This document shows positions 57,570 to 64,000 of a stretch of 64,000 bases of DNA, piece by piece. The notes under the pieces are model-generated. The model searched no databases and was not told the DNA's origin. It saw only the letters and a program-made list of their open reading frames with translations. Origin of the DNA: Pseudomonas fragi (lineage in GTDB: Bacteria > Pseudomonadota > Gammaproteobacteria > Pseudomonadales > Pseudomonadaceae); NCBI RefSeq assembly GCF_002269505.1, contig NZ_NQKQ01000012.1, positions 82,039 through 146,038 on the forward strand, written 5' to 3'. Numbering within the stretch: the first letter of the stretch is position 1; each line of letters opens with the position of its first letter. The position numbers were made by a program, and so were the translations under genes.

Positions 57570-58271
57570 TTAGGCTGCTGCCGTGTGTTTTTTCAGAAGG
57601 CGCTCGGCGCCTTCCAGATCCTTTTTGCCGCCGCAGCCGTCGTGCAGCTCAATCGCTCGTTTGAGCAGATCGATCCCGGCTTCCAGCTGGCCCGCCTGAC
57701 CTCTCGACTCAGCATCAATGCCGACCAGCGTGGCGCGCCCGGACGCCAGATAGAGCTTGGCGCGGGCTTGATCGGGCATGTCCTGGTCTTCGGTCATTTC
57801 GAGCGTGCGGTGCAGCACGTCACGGTCGAAACTGTTGTCGCCAGCCTTCTGTGCCTTGAGTGCGGCGCTGGCAATTTCTTCTGCGACCAAACAACCGGTG
57901 GTGCGCTCGAAGCGATCTGGCATTACCAGTTTGTGTTTGAGCACATAGGCCGCCAGATCCAGTGCGCCCGAGTAGTCACCGGCATCGATCCGCCAGACCA
58001 TGACGGTGGTCATGACTTCGTCTTGGGCACCGTTGCCGGCTTCAAGCACGCCTTCGACGTAGGGGATGTACTCGGGAAGCAGCTGCAGCTTGAGCGCGGC
58101 CTTGCCTTCATTGGACTGGATCGACTTCAAGCGCAGCCGATCCTGTAGCAACTGGTTAAGTTGATGCTCGTAGGCGGTGGCACCCGCCATTGATTGCAGG
58201 GGAGGGGTTTTCGCCGATTCCATCGCTGCACGGGCGCGGCGTTGGTGGGCCTGGGCAAGGCTGAGGGCCAT
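57570..58271 (-). CDS. P2 gpM-like terminase small/endonuclease subunit
   Basis: A 233-residue protein of the P2 gpM family: LAQAHQRRARAAMESAKTPP, QDRLRLKSIQSNEGKAALK, then DEVMTTVMVWRIDAGDYSGA. It is full length. With gpP it cuts cos and drives packaging of linear DNA into preformed heads. It starts 3 nt after the capsid gene stop. Confidence 0.9.
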   Translation of the reverse strand: MALSLAQAHQRRARAAMESAKTPPLQSMAGATAYEHQLNQLLQDRLRLKSIQSNEGKAALKLQLLPEYIPYVEGVLEAGNGAQDEVMTTVMVWRIDAGDYSGALDLAAYVLKHKLVMPDRFERTTGCLVAEEIASAALKAQKAGDNSFDRDVLHRTLEMTEDQDMPDQARAKLYLASGRATLVGIDAESRGQAGQLEAGIDLLKRAIELHDGCGGKKDLEGAERLLKKHTAAA

Positions 58272-58274
58272 GGG

Positions 58275-59309
58275 TTAAGCCTCGCTCTCGGGATCAGTTT
58301 CAGCGGCGTCGACAGGGGTGATGTTTTCCAGCAGGCAACCCAGGCCGTAGTCCTCAACCACGTAGGCGTCATTCGACGATTCGTAGTTGCTGATGCGGTT
58401 CCATTCCGGCTCTTCTTTCAGGTAGCGGCGGCGGGCCATGAGTTGCCAGTAGACCGACAGGTTGGCGAAGGTGGTGATCAGCACTGCGCCTTCGGGCATG
58501 TAGGGCACTTCGTACAGCGGCAGACCGCCGACACGGCGTTGCGAGATGATCAGGTCGCTGGCCAGGGTGTTGGTGGCGTCCTGCTCTCTGTTGACCAGGG
58601 CCAGGAATTTGTCATGCACCAGTTCGCGCCCGGTCAGCACCACCAAACCCGGATTGCGGCGGTACCACGGGTCGAGCAACTGAATGGCGTCATAGACCAG
58701 GGCGTCGATGTTTTTGAAGTCGCCGGTTTTGCCGATGGTGATTTTGCCTTTCTCGGCACCTTCCTGAAGAACGCGGTCAGGGGCATGCACACGATACTGC
58801 TCAAGCCAGCCAATGTTGACGTCTTCCAGCAACGGGTTTTCGACGCGGTCGGTCTGCTCAGCAGCTTTGACGCCGTAGAAGCCGATTTGAATGCGGTCCA
58901 GGGCTTGGCGCTGGGCAATAGCGCCCGACAGACGAGTCTGGAAGTCCGGGAACTTGGCCCAGGCATCGAGCTGGCGATAGGTGACAAAGGTGTCGAAGTC
59001 GGTTTTCTCGGCCTTGTACTTGTCGCTCGAGAGGGTGCCGATGCTGCGGGGTTCGCGGGCTTTGACGTTGGTGTTTGTTCGGCCAGCAATGGTGCTGCCG
59101 ACGCCCAAGCCGACTTTTTCGCCTTCCTGCTCATCAACGCCAATGATGTTGATTTTGCCCAGGAATTCGCTCGATTCCTGAATCTTGGTTTCGAGCTTTT
59201 GCTGGACGCTCGGGTCGACGTTAAACGTGGCGCCGGCAGACTCGACGCCGTTGAGTTTGGCCACTTGGCCAAGGTAGCCAGTAAAGAGTTTTCGTGTGTC
59301 GTTGCGCAT
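58275..59309 (-). CDS. P2 gpN-like major capsid protein
   Basis: A 344-residue major capsid protein of the P2 family (HK97 fold): KLFTGYLGQVAKLNGVESAG at the N terminus, EKTDFDTFVTYRQLDAWAKF, a central FKNIDALVYDAIQLLDPW and LPLYEVPYMPEGAVLITTF. Normal length and no break. It needs the gpO scaffold/protease encoded 41 nt upstream for assembly and maturation. Confidence 0.93.
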   Translation of the reverse strand: MRNDTRKLFTGYLGQVAKLNGVESAGATFNVDPSVQQKLETKIQESSEFLGKINIIGVDEQEGEKVGLGVGSTIAGRTNTNVKAREPRSIGTLSSDKYKAEKTDFDTFVTYRQLDAWAKFPDFQTRLSGAIAQRQALDRIQIGFYGVKAAEQTDRVENPLLEDVNIGWLEQYRVHAPDRVLQEGAEKGKITIGKTGDFKNIDALVYDAIQLLDPWYRRNPGLVVLTGRELVHDKFLALVNREQDATNTLASDLIISQRRVGGLPLYEVPYMPEGAVLITTFANLSVYWQLMARRRYLKEEPEWNRISNYESSNDAYVVEDYGLGCLLENITPVDAAETDPESEA

Positions 59310-59350
59310 GGGTGTCTCCGGTCGTGGGCAGGCGTGTGTGGGCCGTCAGG

Positions 59351-60181
59351 TCAGAATTCAGCCAGTGCCTGGCTGCCGCCGCCGGTTACCGGGGGGCGTG
59401 CGAGTTGGGAGTGATCCTGAGTGTTGCCGAGGGTGGTTTTGAGCGTGCTCAAGTCCGTGCTGAGCTGCTGCACTTGGGCGCGCAGCTCGGTGTTGCGGGT
59501 TTGCTCGGCGGTGAATTGCTCTCCGAGGCTTTTGCCATGTTCGGCAATGGCTTCGACGGCCTGGCCAATGGCGCCGAATTCGCTGTCGTCTTTAGCCTCT
59601 TTGCGTTTAAGCAGGTCTTGAACCTTGCTGAACAGCTGGGCGCCGATGCTGGGTTTTACTTCGACTTCTTCAAAAATGAGGGTGGTTTCAACCGCCTCGG
59701 TAAACATGGAAGTAGCGGAATAGTGGCGGTCCTTAAAGGGGCTGGATTCGGGTTTTTGCGCCGAGAAGGCCAGCACATCAGTGCCCAGGCTGGCCGGGGA
59801 GTCGGTCACTGCCAAACCGACGATGTAGGCCTCGCCGGTGTCAGCAAAGCTGTCGTCAATCTCGATGGAACTGTAGATTTTTTGCTTGGCCTTGTTCAGG
59901 GCGATCAGCTCGGGGGTTGGTTCGACCTGGGCAAACAGGGCCAGCTTTTTCTGGCCGTTGATATCGATCTCTTCGGTCTTGACCGCGAGCACATCGCCGT
60001 AGGCTTTGAACGGGCTGTCGGGCAGCAGGCTGCGAAAGTGTTCCAGCCAGATGCGGGCGCCGTAGGTGGCTGGGTTGAAGTTTTTCGCGGCCTGTTCCAG
60101 CCAGGCGCGCTTGATGGTGCGTTTGTCAGTAGTCGCGCCCTCTACGGCGACACAGAACCAATGACTGCGAAACTTTTTCAT
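59351..60181 (-). CDS. P2 gpO-like capsid scaffold/maturation protease
   Basis: A 276-residue protein of the P2 gpO family. The N-terminal serine-protease part (KFRSHWFCVAVEGATTDKR, YGARIWLEHFRSLLP) shows the histidine in WLEHFRS, and the serine is probably in the SSIEIDDSF segment. A C-terminal helical scaffold region (FTAEQTRNTELRAQVQQLST) follows. It directs capsid assembly and cleaves N, O and L. Its size relative to capsid sets head volume, and no Sid-like size determinant is seen here. It is the first gene of the minus-strand operon, divergent from gpP. Confidence 0.9.
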   Translation of the reverse strand: MKKFRSHWFCVAVEGATTDKRTIKRAWLEQAAKNFNPATYGARIWLEHFRSLLPDSPFKAYGDVLAVKTEEIDINGQKKLALFAQVEPTPELIALNKAKQKIYSSIEIDDSFADTGEAYIVGLAVTDSPASLGTDVLAFSAQKPESSPFKDRHYSATSMFTEAVETTLIFEEVEVKPSIGAQLFSKVQDLLKRKEAKDDSEFGAIGQAVEAIAEHGKSLGEQFTAEQTRNTELRAQVQQLSTDLSTLKTTLGNTQDHSQLARPPVTGGGSQALAEF

Positions 60182-60282
60182 GCCGAGAATCCTCAGTGCG
60201 TGGGGGCGCTTTCCTGTGGGAAAAGATGCGCTGCAATGAGGGGCATGGTCGGGACGCGCGCGTGCTGCGGCAACGAGGCGCC

Positions 60283-60305
60283 CTTGTAAGGCTGGGGATT
60301 ACAAG
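60283..60305. promoter_or_regulatory. dyad in the divergent O/P promoter region
   Basis: Perfect 7-nt arms (CTTGTAA and TTACAAG) flank a 9-nt spacer, midway between the divergent gpO and gpP starts. P2-family late promoters carry TGT-N12-ACA dyads bound by the Ogr/Delta activator; here the TGT and ACA are 13 apart. It is a candidate site for activation of both head operons by a helper phage's Ogr-like activator or another regulator. Confidence 0.5.
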
Positions 60306-60350
60306 CGGGGCTGCTACTGAGTAGAGGGCGCGGGCGGCAGCATCGCGGCC

Positions 60351-62108
60351 ATGACTACGACCGCTTTGTTACCCATGGACGCCCGCCGTCAATCCAAGTT
60401 TCTGTACTGGATGGGTTGGCGCATCTGTGAGATCGCCGAGGCTACGGGCGAGAAAGAGAAAACGCTACACAGCTGGAAGAGCCGCGACGAGTGGGATCGG
60501 GCGGATAACGTCGAGCGAATCGGTGGTGCGCTGGAGGCGCGGCTGGTGCAGTTGATCCTCAAGGACGGCAAGAACGGCGGGGATTTTAAGGAGATCGATC
60601 TGCTGCACCGCCAGCTGGAGCGGCAGGCGCGGATCGTCCGGTATCAGGGCGGCGGTACCGAAACCGACCTCAACCCGAACCTGGCCAAGCGCAACAGCGA
60701 GCCGAAGAAAAAGGCAGTCAAAAACGAGATCAGCGAAGACCAAATCGAGCTGCTGCGTGAGGCGTTTATTGATGGCTGCTTTGACTACCAGAAAGACTGG
60801 TACCGGGCAGGTAATCAACGTACCAGGGTCATTCTCAAAAGCCGTCAGATCGGTGCAACCTACTACTTTGCCCGCGAGGCGTTTCTCGATGCGCTGGAAA
60901 CCGGGCGTAATCAGATTTTTCTGTCAGCTTCTAAGAATCAGGCTTACTTGTTCAGGGGCTACATTCTGGCGTTTGTGCGTGAGGTCTGCGGGATCGAGTT
61001 AACGGGTGACCCGATCGTGTTGCCCAACGGCGCCGAACTGTATTTTCTCGGTACCAACGCCCGTACTGCTCAGGGCTATCACGGTAATTTCTACTTCGAT
61101 GAGTTCTTCTGGACTTACAAATTTGAGGAGTTGAATGACGTTGCTTCAGGCATGGGGTTGCACCATAAGTGGCGCAAGACCTACTTTTCGACCCCTTCGA
61201 GCATGGCCCATGAGGCGTACAGCTTCTGGACAGGCGAGCGTTTCAACAAGGGCTTGCCCGCCGCGCAACACACCAAAGTCGACGTTTCCCACGGCAGTCT
61301 GCAACACGGACGGCTCTGTGAGGATCATTTGTGGCGACATATCGTAACTATTCACGATGCGGAGCGGGGTGGTTGCAACCTGTTCAACATCGAAGAAATA
61401 CGTCGTGAATACAGCCCACAGGCCTTCAACAACTTGCTGATGTGCGAGTTCGTTGACGACGGCGCGAGCATCTTTCCACTGGCCCTGCTGCAGACGTGCA
61501 TGGTCGATAGCTGGGTGGAGTGGGCCGAAGACTACAAACCGTTTGCCTCACGGCCATTTGGCGATAGGCAGGTGTGGGTTGGCTACGACCCTGCCGAGAC
61601 GGGGGACTGCTCGGGGCTGGTGGTGTGTGCGCCGCCGTTGGTACCAGGCGGGAAATTTCGCGTACTGGAGCGCCATCAGTTCCGGGGCATGGACTTCGCG
61701 GCGCAGGCAGCCTTTATCAAAAGCGTGTGCGACCGCTACTGGGTGACCTACATCGGTATCGATGTCACCGGCTTGGGCAGCGGCGTGGCACAACTGGTGC
61801 GCCAGTTCTTCCCCAACGTCACCACCTTTAGCTATTCGCCTGAAGTCAAAACCCGCCTGGTACTCAAGGCCTATGACGTGATCCACAAAGGTCGGCTGGA
61901 GTTCGACGCCGGTTGGACCGACCTGGCCCAGTCGCTGATGGCCATCCGTAAAACCGTTACTGCAGGCGGTCGCCAATACACCTACACCGCAGGGCGCAAC
62001 GACACCACCGGCCACGCCGACCTGGCCTGGGCGCTCTTCCACGCATTGCACAACGAACCGCTTGAGGGGCAGACCGCTGCCAACACCGGGCGGATGGAGA
62101 TATTTTGA
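60351..62108 (+). CDS. P2 gpP-like terminase ATPase subunit
   Basis: A 585-residue large terminase. The N-terminal HTH-like region (WRICEIAEATGEKEKTLHSW) precedes a packaging ATPase with a Walker-A-like VILKSRQIGATYYF and Walker-B NFYFDEFFWTY, then a nuclease domain with an acidic WVGYDPAETGDCSG. Normal family length. With gpM it packages DNA at cos. It is transcribed away from gpO, and the portal ATG overlaps its stop by one base (TGATG). Confidence 0.93.
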   Translation: MTTTALLPMDARRQSKFLYWMGWRICEIAEATGEKEKTLHSWKSRDEWDRADNVERIGGALEARLVQLILKDGKNGGDFKEIDLLHRQLERQARIVRYQGGGTETDLNPNLAKRNSEPKKKAVKNEISEDQIELLREAFIDGCFDYQKDWYRAGNQRTRVILKSRQIGATYYFAREAFLDALETGRNQIFLSASKNQAYLFRGYILAFVREVCGIELTGDPIVLPNGAELYFLGTNARTAQGYHGNFYFDEFFWTYKFEELNDVASGMGLHHKWRKTYFSTPSSMAHEAYSFWTGERFNKGLPAAQHTKVDVSHGSLQHGRLCEDHLWRHIVTIHDAERGGCNLFNIEEIRREYSPQAFNNLLMCEFVDDGASIFPLALLQTCMVDSWVEWAEDYKPFASRPFGDRQVWVGYDPAETGDCSGLVVCAPPLVPGGKFRVLERHQFRGMDFAAQAAFIKSVCDRYWVTYIGIDVTGLGSGVAQLVRQFFPNVTTFSYSPEVKTRLVLKAYDVIHKGRLEFDAGWTDLAQSLMAIRKTVTAGGRQYTYTAGRNDTTGHADLAWALFHALHNEPLEGQTAANTGRMEIF

Positions 62109-63109
62109 TGAATGATCAGCAGGTAGAGGGCAGAGTTAATCAGTCCATTCAGGCGTTTAGCTTTGGTGAGCCAACTCCGGTGCTGGGTGGTCGGGCGGTG
62201 TTTGATTATCTGGAGTGCTGGTTTAACGGGCGTTGGTATGAGCCGCCGTTGTCGCTGGACGGGCTGTCCCGGTCGGTGGGTTCCAGCGTGCATTTGCACT
62301 CGGGCCTGACCTTCAAACGCAATTTGTTGAGCAAGACCTTTATCCCGCACCGGCTACTGTCGCGGGCCGCGTTCGAGCAGTTCGCGCTGGATTTTTTGAG
62401 CCTTGGCAATGGGTATATCGAGGCGCGGCGCTCGATGCTGGGATCGACCTTTCAACTGAAACCGGCGCTTGCCAAGTACATGAGGGCAGGGCAGGACGGT
62501 CGCCATTTTTTGGTTCAAGGCTGGAAGGAGGAGCACGAGTTCGACGCGGGCAGCATCTTTCACCTGCGCGAAGCTGATCTGCACCAGGAGGTGTACGGCT
62601 TACCTGAATGGATTAGCGCGCTGCAGTCGGCGTTGCTCAACGAATCCGCGACGCTGTTTCGCCGCAAGTATTACGAAAACGGCAGCCATGCCGGATTCAT
62701 CCTCTACATGACCGATCCCGCGCAGAACGAATCTGACGTCGATGCCCTGCGCAAAGCCCTGAAGGACTCCAAGGGGCCGGGCAACTTTCGCAACCTGTTT
62801 GTCTACTCGCCCAACGGCAAAAAGGACGGCATTCAGTTGATTCCGGTCAGTGAGGTCGCGGCCAAAGATGAGTTCAGTTCGATCAAAAACCAGACTCGCG
62901 ATGACGTGCTGGCCAGCCTGCGCATACCGCCGCAGTTGATGGGCATCGTGCCGCAGAACGCGGGTGGGTTTGGGTCGATTCGGGAAGCGGCGCAGATATT
63001 CGTGGCGAACGAGCTGGAGCCGATTCAATCGCGCATGACGCAGTTGAATGAGTGGGTGGGTGAGGAGGTTGTGAGGTTTAAGCCGTATGAGTTGGCCCCC
63101 ACTAAATGA
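62108..63109 (+). CDS. P2 gpQ-like portal protein
   Basis: A 333-residue portal: EPTPVLGGRAVFDYLECWFNG, the LSLGNGYIE and FHLREADLHQEVYGLPEW segments, a conserved KYYENGSHAGFILYMTDP, and VLASLRIPPQLMGIVPQN near the end. Full length. It forms the DNA entry ring at one capsid vertex. The ATG at 62108 overlaps the terminase stop. The 128-residue unknown gene is convergent 32 nt downstream, and a cos-like site follows that. Confidence 0.92.
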   Translation: MNDQQVEGRVNQSIQAFSFGEPTPVLGGRAVFDYLECWFNGRWYEPPLSLDGLSRSVGSSVHLHSGLTFKRNLLSKTFIPHRLLSRAAFEQFALDFLSLGNGYIEARRSMLGSTFQLKPALAKYMRAGQDGRHFLVQGWKEEHEFDAGSIFHLREADLHQEVYGLPEWISALQSALLNESATLFRRKYYENGSHAGFILYMTDPAQNESDVDALRKALKDSKGPGNFRNLFVYSPNGKKDGIQLIPVSEVAAKDEFSSIKNQTRDDVLASLRIPPQLMGIVPQNAGGFGSIREAAQIFVANELEPIQSRMTQLNEWVGEEVVRFKPYELAPTK

Positions 63110-63141
63110 TAAGGGAGCCATCGATATTGAACTCAATAGAG

Positions 63142-63528
63142 TCAGTCGGCGAAAGCTATCTCGCGACCAGTAAGGTCAAAGTTTGAGATAGAGATTGCAA
63201 AGCGTTTAAACAGGCCGAAAAACTCATTCAGAGGCATCTCGAGGTCAATTTTGCGAACTTGGACAGGTTGACCCGATATAACTTCCTCATGAATGGTGTC
63301 GTACCTTCCACCAGTTGAAACTAGAGCGGTCACATACACCGGCTGATTTTGAAGCGTTCCATGAACTTCGCCTGACCACAGTTCGATGCCAATTAGTGTT
63401 TCATTATCTCTGATGAGGCCTTTTTCCTCTAAGTATTTAGAGAAATCTCGATTGTCGTGACGATCAGCTGCGGCGGTACCCTTTAGATCGTTGTACTGAA
63501 CATCTGCGCGGAAAGTTTCGTGCCCCAT
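63142..63528 (-). CDS. unknown protein between portal gene and cos
   Basis: A 128-residue acidic, soluble protein beginning MGHETFRADVQYNDLKGTAA and containing IELWSGEVHGTLQNQPVYV and VRKIDLEMPLNEFFGLFKRF. No signal peptide or membrane helix. I do not recognise a family. It is oriented against the portal gene, more AT-rich than the head genes, and sits beside cos, where P2 and P4 relatives carry accessory (moron) genes such as anti-phage factors. Such a role here is inference. Confidence 0.6.
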   Translation of the reverse strand: MGHETFRADVQYNDLKGTAAADRHDNRDFSKYLEEKGLIRDNETLIGIELWSGEVHGTLQNQPVYVTALVSTGGRYDTIHEEVISGQPVQVRKIDLEMPLNEFFGLFKRFAISISNFDLTGREIAFAD

Positions 63529-63944
63529 TGCTCTATCTCCTTGATCTGGACTTTACCGCCTCACTGGCGTTTTTTTTTGCCCTCAAAAAGGGCCCCACGG
63601 AAGGCAGAAATTTAGCCGCTACTGACTAAAGCACTGCTGCTAGCGGTTGGAACATAGCAATTGCTGAAAAGGGCTGCAAGAGTGAGCGGGGGCGTTACGG
63701 AGCATGGCTGATCGCCGGTAGGCCAATACATATTGGCGTGATGAACCGAGAGTTGTCTTGTGACGATCGGGGGGGCGTGCTTCGCTACTCGGCGCGCGCC
63801 GTCGTCCCCCCACCTCGCCTGCGGGCTAAACAGCTCTTTTTTTCTGCGGTGCAGCACTTGTTGTGACGCTGGCTAGGGTACGGGCTGGGCTGGTGATCTG
63901 GGAAGTATGCTTAACCTGCGAATCGGCGGTCTCAAGGAACAAGT
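63529..63944. other. non-coding cos region
   Basis: About 415 nt without a convincing gene. It holds a cos-like 19-mer at 63801-63819, an adjacent GGCGCGCGCC palindrome and several G- and C-runs, as expected of a packaging region. The right attachment site was not found here. Confidence 0.6.
63801..63819 (-). other. cos-like packaging site
   Basis: On the minus strand the site reads GGCGAGGTGGGGGGACGAC. As I recall the P2 cos overhang it starts GGCGAGGCGGGG, giving 11 of 12 matches in the first part and 14 of 19 overall. It lies beyond gpQ, the position of cos in P2, and is flanked by a GC palindrome. A terminase of P2 type is encoded alongside. Confidence 0.6.
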
Positions 63945-63968
63945 GCAACACCTGATGTAAGGTGTTGC
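63945..63968. repeat. 9-bp inverted repeat before the last gene
   Basis: GCAACACCT and AGGTGTTGC flank 6 nt, ending 1 nt before the final ATG. It may be part of an insertion sequence end or an operator that hides the ribosome site. Confidence 0.4.
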
Positions 63969-63969
63969 C

Positions 63970-64000
63970 ATGTCTACCCAATACAAACACTTGAGTACCG
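63970..64000 (+). CDS. start of an unidentified gene, possibly an IS30-type transposase (truncated by window)
   Basis: The ATG at 63970 opens MSTQYKHLST before the window ends. IS30-family transposases often begin with a similar YKHLS/YxxLT segment, and the upstream TCTCAAGGAACAAGTGCAAC is the sort of sequence found at such IS ends. Ten residues cannot settle it. Confidence 0.35.
   Translation, partial: MSTQYKHLST

Larger units (their letters stand above)
49070..63940. mobile_element. dusA-integrated element with P2-type head module and no tail genes (putative capsid-forming satellite)
   Basis: This region runs from the dusA 5' end to past a cos-like site; its right border lies at or beyond the window end. 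In order it holds an integrase, a PrtN-like activator, a primase/helicase, three cargo genes, then the minus-strand operon O-N-M-L-X-holin-R-S plus a 54-codon ORF, the plus-strand P-Q pair, a 128-residue unknown and cos. Head proteins are all of normal length. Tail sheath, tube, tape measure, baseplate, fibre, endolysin, Cox, repressor and Ogr are not present. The head block has the opposite orientation to int compared with a P2 prophage. A capsid-forming satellite is favoured over a decayed prophage. Confidence 0.75.

Noticed and set aside
63555..63600. Terminator at the T-run and GCCC/GGGC stem after the 128-residue gene's upstream side
   Set aside because: The T-run precedes the stem on the plus strand and becomes an A-run after the stem on the minus strand, so neither direction gives a proper intrinsic terminator.
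49070..63940. Ordinary complete P2-like prophage
   Set aside because: All tail, baseplate, fibre, lysis-enzyme and P2 control genes are missing from the expected positions, a terminator follows gpS, and the block orientation differs from P2.

Overview
The window comes from a Pseudomonas chromosome, most likely of the P. fluorescens/P. fragi lineage. The gacA-uvrC-pgsA-tRNA-Gly block, the RocS/RocR/RocA-like signalling proteins, the PrtN-type activator and the DUF6124-like protein all point to Pseudomonas. An unsecreted 293-residue lipase closely resembles the classical P. fragi lipase as I remember it. All assignments come from reading the sequence and from family knowledge; no database search was run.

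Layout. Positions 1-6200 hold acyl-CoA catabolism: a thiolase cut by the window edge, two acyl-CoA dehydrogenases, an enoyl-CoA hydratase, a 3-hydroxyisobutyryl-CoA hydrolase and a 3-hydroxybutyrate dehydrogenase. Positions 6300-9230 hold ppiC, the lipase and a DAHP synthase preceded by an attenuator. That attenuator has an aromatic-rich leader peptide, a strong intrinsic terminator and a second small aromatic-rich ORF. Positions 9450-13530 hold a divergent pair of small HTH regulators, gacA (TTG start), uvrC, pgsA and tRNA-Gly(GCC).

Positions 13634-28290 form one functional unit. A response regulator, two hybrid sensor kinases and an EAL-type response regulator, all on the minus strand, sit divergently from a seven-gene CS1/cable-type (alpha-clade) chaperone-usher fimbria cluster with two pilins, an usher, a tip adhesin and three chaperone-like proteins. 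Positions 28370-48000 are ordinary accessory metabolism: a Ca2+/Na+ antiporter, a FadL porin, a deaminase-MFS operon, old yellow enzyme, a TauD-like dioxygenase with a class II aldolase, an aldo/keto reductase, a nitrilase, a PBP5-like carboxypeptidase, an OmpA lipoprotein and a tannase-family esterase. Six LysR/TetR-type regulators are interspersed.

From about 49.07 kb to beyond 63.8 kb an integrative element sits against the 5' end of dusA, a known integration target. It encodes an integrase, a PrtN-like activator, a primase/helicase, three cargo genes, and a P2-type head and packaging module with products matching gpS, gpR, holin, gpX, gpL, gpM, gpN, gpO, gpP and gpQ, each of normal family length. 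A cos-like sequence follows gpQ. No tail, baseplate, fibre, endolysin, Cox, C-repressor or Ogr gene is visible. The operon ends at a strong terminator exactly where the P2 tail genes would begin, and the block is oriented differently from P2. The best reading is a capsid-forming satellite that must borrow a P2-type tail, possibly from a helper phage and speculatively from an R-tailocin. The window ends in the first codons of another gene, possibly an IS transposase.
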